Both the position numbers and the translations under genes were made by a program. The notes under the pieces are model-generated. The model saw only the letters and a list, made by a program, of their open reading frames with translations. It had not been told where the DNA came from and did no database searches. This document shows positions 63,859 through 64,000 of a stretch of 64,000 nucleotides of DNA, piece by piece (position 1 is the first letter of the stretch; each line of letters opens with the position of its first letter). Origin of the DNA: JAVKSL01 sp039583695 (GTDB lineage: Bacteria > Actinomycetota > Acidimicrobiia > Acidimicrobiales > JAJPHD01); NCBI GenBank assembly GCA_039583695.1, contig JAVKSL010000001.1, positions 1 through 64,000 on the forward strand. The letters are read 5' to 3'.

Positions 63859-64000
63859 ATGGGAATAATCAGCTACATCATCAGCCTCGTGATCGTGGGG
63901 CTCGTCATCGGCGCCTTGGGCCGCCTCGTCGTGCCCGGCCCCAACCCGATCGGCCTCGGTGCGACCGTGGTCGTCGGAATGGCCGGCGCGATCTTGGGGG
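63859..64000 (+). CDS. GlsB/YeaQ/YmgE-family stress membrane protein, partial
   Basis: 47 codons before the window ends. MGIISYIISLVIVGLVIGAL, then GRLVVPGPNPIGLGATVVVG and MAGAILG, show the Gly-rich helices of the YeaQ/GlsB (transglycosylase-associated) family, normally about 80-90 residues with three helices. GATGGAGGACC gives a clear RBS before the ATG. These small membrane proteins are often induced by stress. The 3' end lies outside. Confidence 0.85.
   Translation, partial: MGIISYIISLVIVGLVIGALGRLVVPGPNPIGLGATVVVGMAGAILG

Overview
This is a high-GC (roughly two-thirds G+C by eye), gene-dense chromosomal segment, most likely from an actinobacterium. The signs are a dnaK-grpE-dnaJ-hspR operon with a HAIR-like operator, an unlinked-promoter clpB, very large ATP-binding LuxR-type and BTAD-type regulators, polyprenol-phosphomannose enzymes (MptB-like and Ppm1-like), a relative of the mycothiol-dependent Rv2466c family, and a HemD/winged-helix regulator beside narK as in Mycobacterium. 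The lineage within Actinobacteria (perhaps Acidimicrobiia or an uncultured relative) cannot be fixed from the sequence alone.

Layout. 1-2.5 kb: wreckage of mobile DNA, with an IS110 fragment inside an IS3-type transposase that in turn cuts a tyrosine recombinase. 2.9-12.7 kb: two giant regulators facing apart across a palindromic 108-bp repeat, then an intein-containing dCTP deaminase and a membrane Fe-S oxidoreductase. 13-24 kb: phosphoglycerate mutase, the DnaK chaperone operon with its repressor HspR, a small protein plus LuxR regulator pair, and ClpB. 24-31.7 kb: an ATP-dependent DNA ligase, a probable selenoprotein peroxiredoxin (in-frame TGA in a UxxC motif followed by a SECIS-like hairpin), UppP, a Tat-exported FAD oxidase, a polysaccharide deacetylase, a HAD phosphatase and an epimerase. 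31.8-39.4 kb: a six-gene, tightly overlapping operon for a complex I/hydrogenase-4-like membrane complex whose NiFe-site and small-subunit cluster cysteines have all been replaced.

39.6-44 kb: a DNA methyltransferase with an extra C-terminal domain, a HemD-like regulator and NarK. 44-51.6 kb: an accessory stretch mixing decayed genes (a regulator fused to an IS630 stub, an MFS pump with an internal deletion, a frameshifted DUF2255 gene) with an intact CMD-cupin-dehydrogenase-SDR run, a TetR regulator and three VOC proteins. 51.7-57.8 kb: an island of two toxin-antitoxin modules (BrnTA and HigBA), short repeats, an ArsR/SRPBCC pair, an IS110 remnant that beheads a metallo-hydrolase/rhodanese gene, an intact rhodanese and a DsbA-like protein. 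57.8-64 kb: cell-envelope glycosyltransferases (MptB-like, Ppm1-like, a GT-C protein), a PIG-L deacetylase and the start of a small stress membrane protein.

The most notable items are the candidate selenoprotein at 25.4 kb, the cysteine-stripped Hyf/Ehr-like complex, the dCTP deaminase mini-intein, and a family of three ~107-bp terminal-inverted-repeat elements. No rRNA, tRNA or CRISPR array was recognised.
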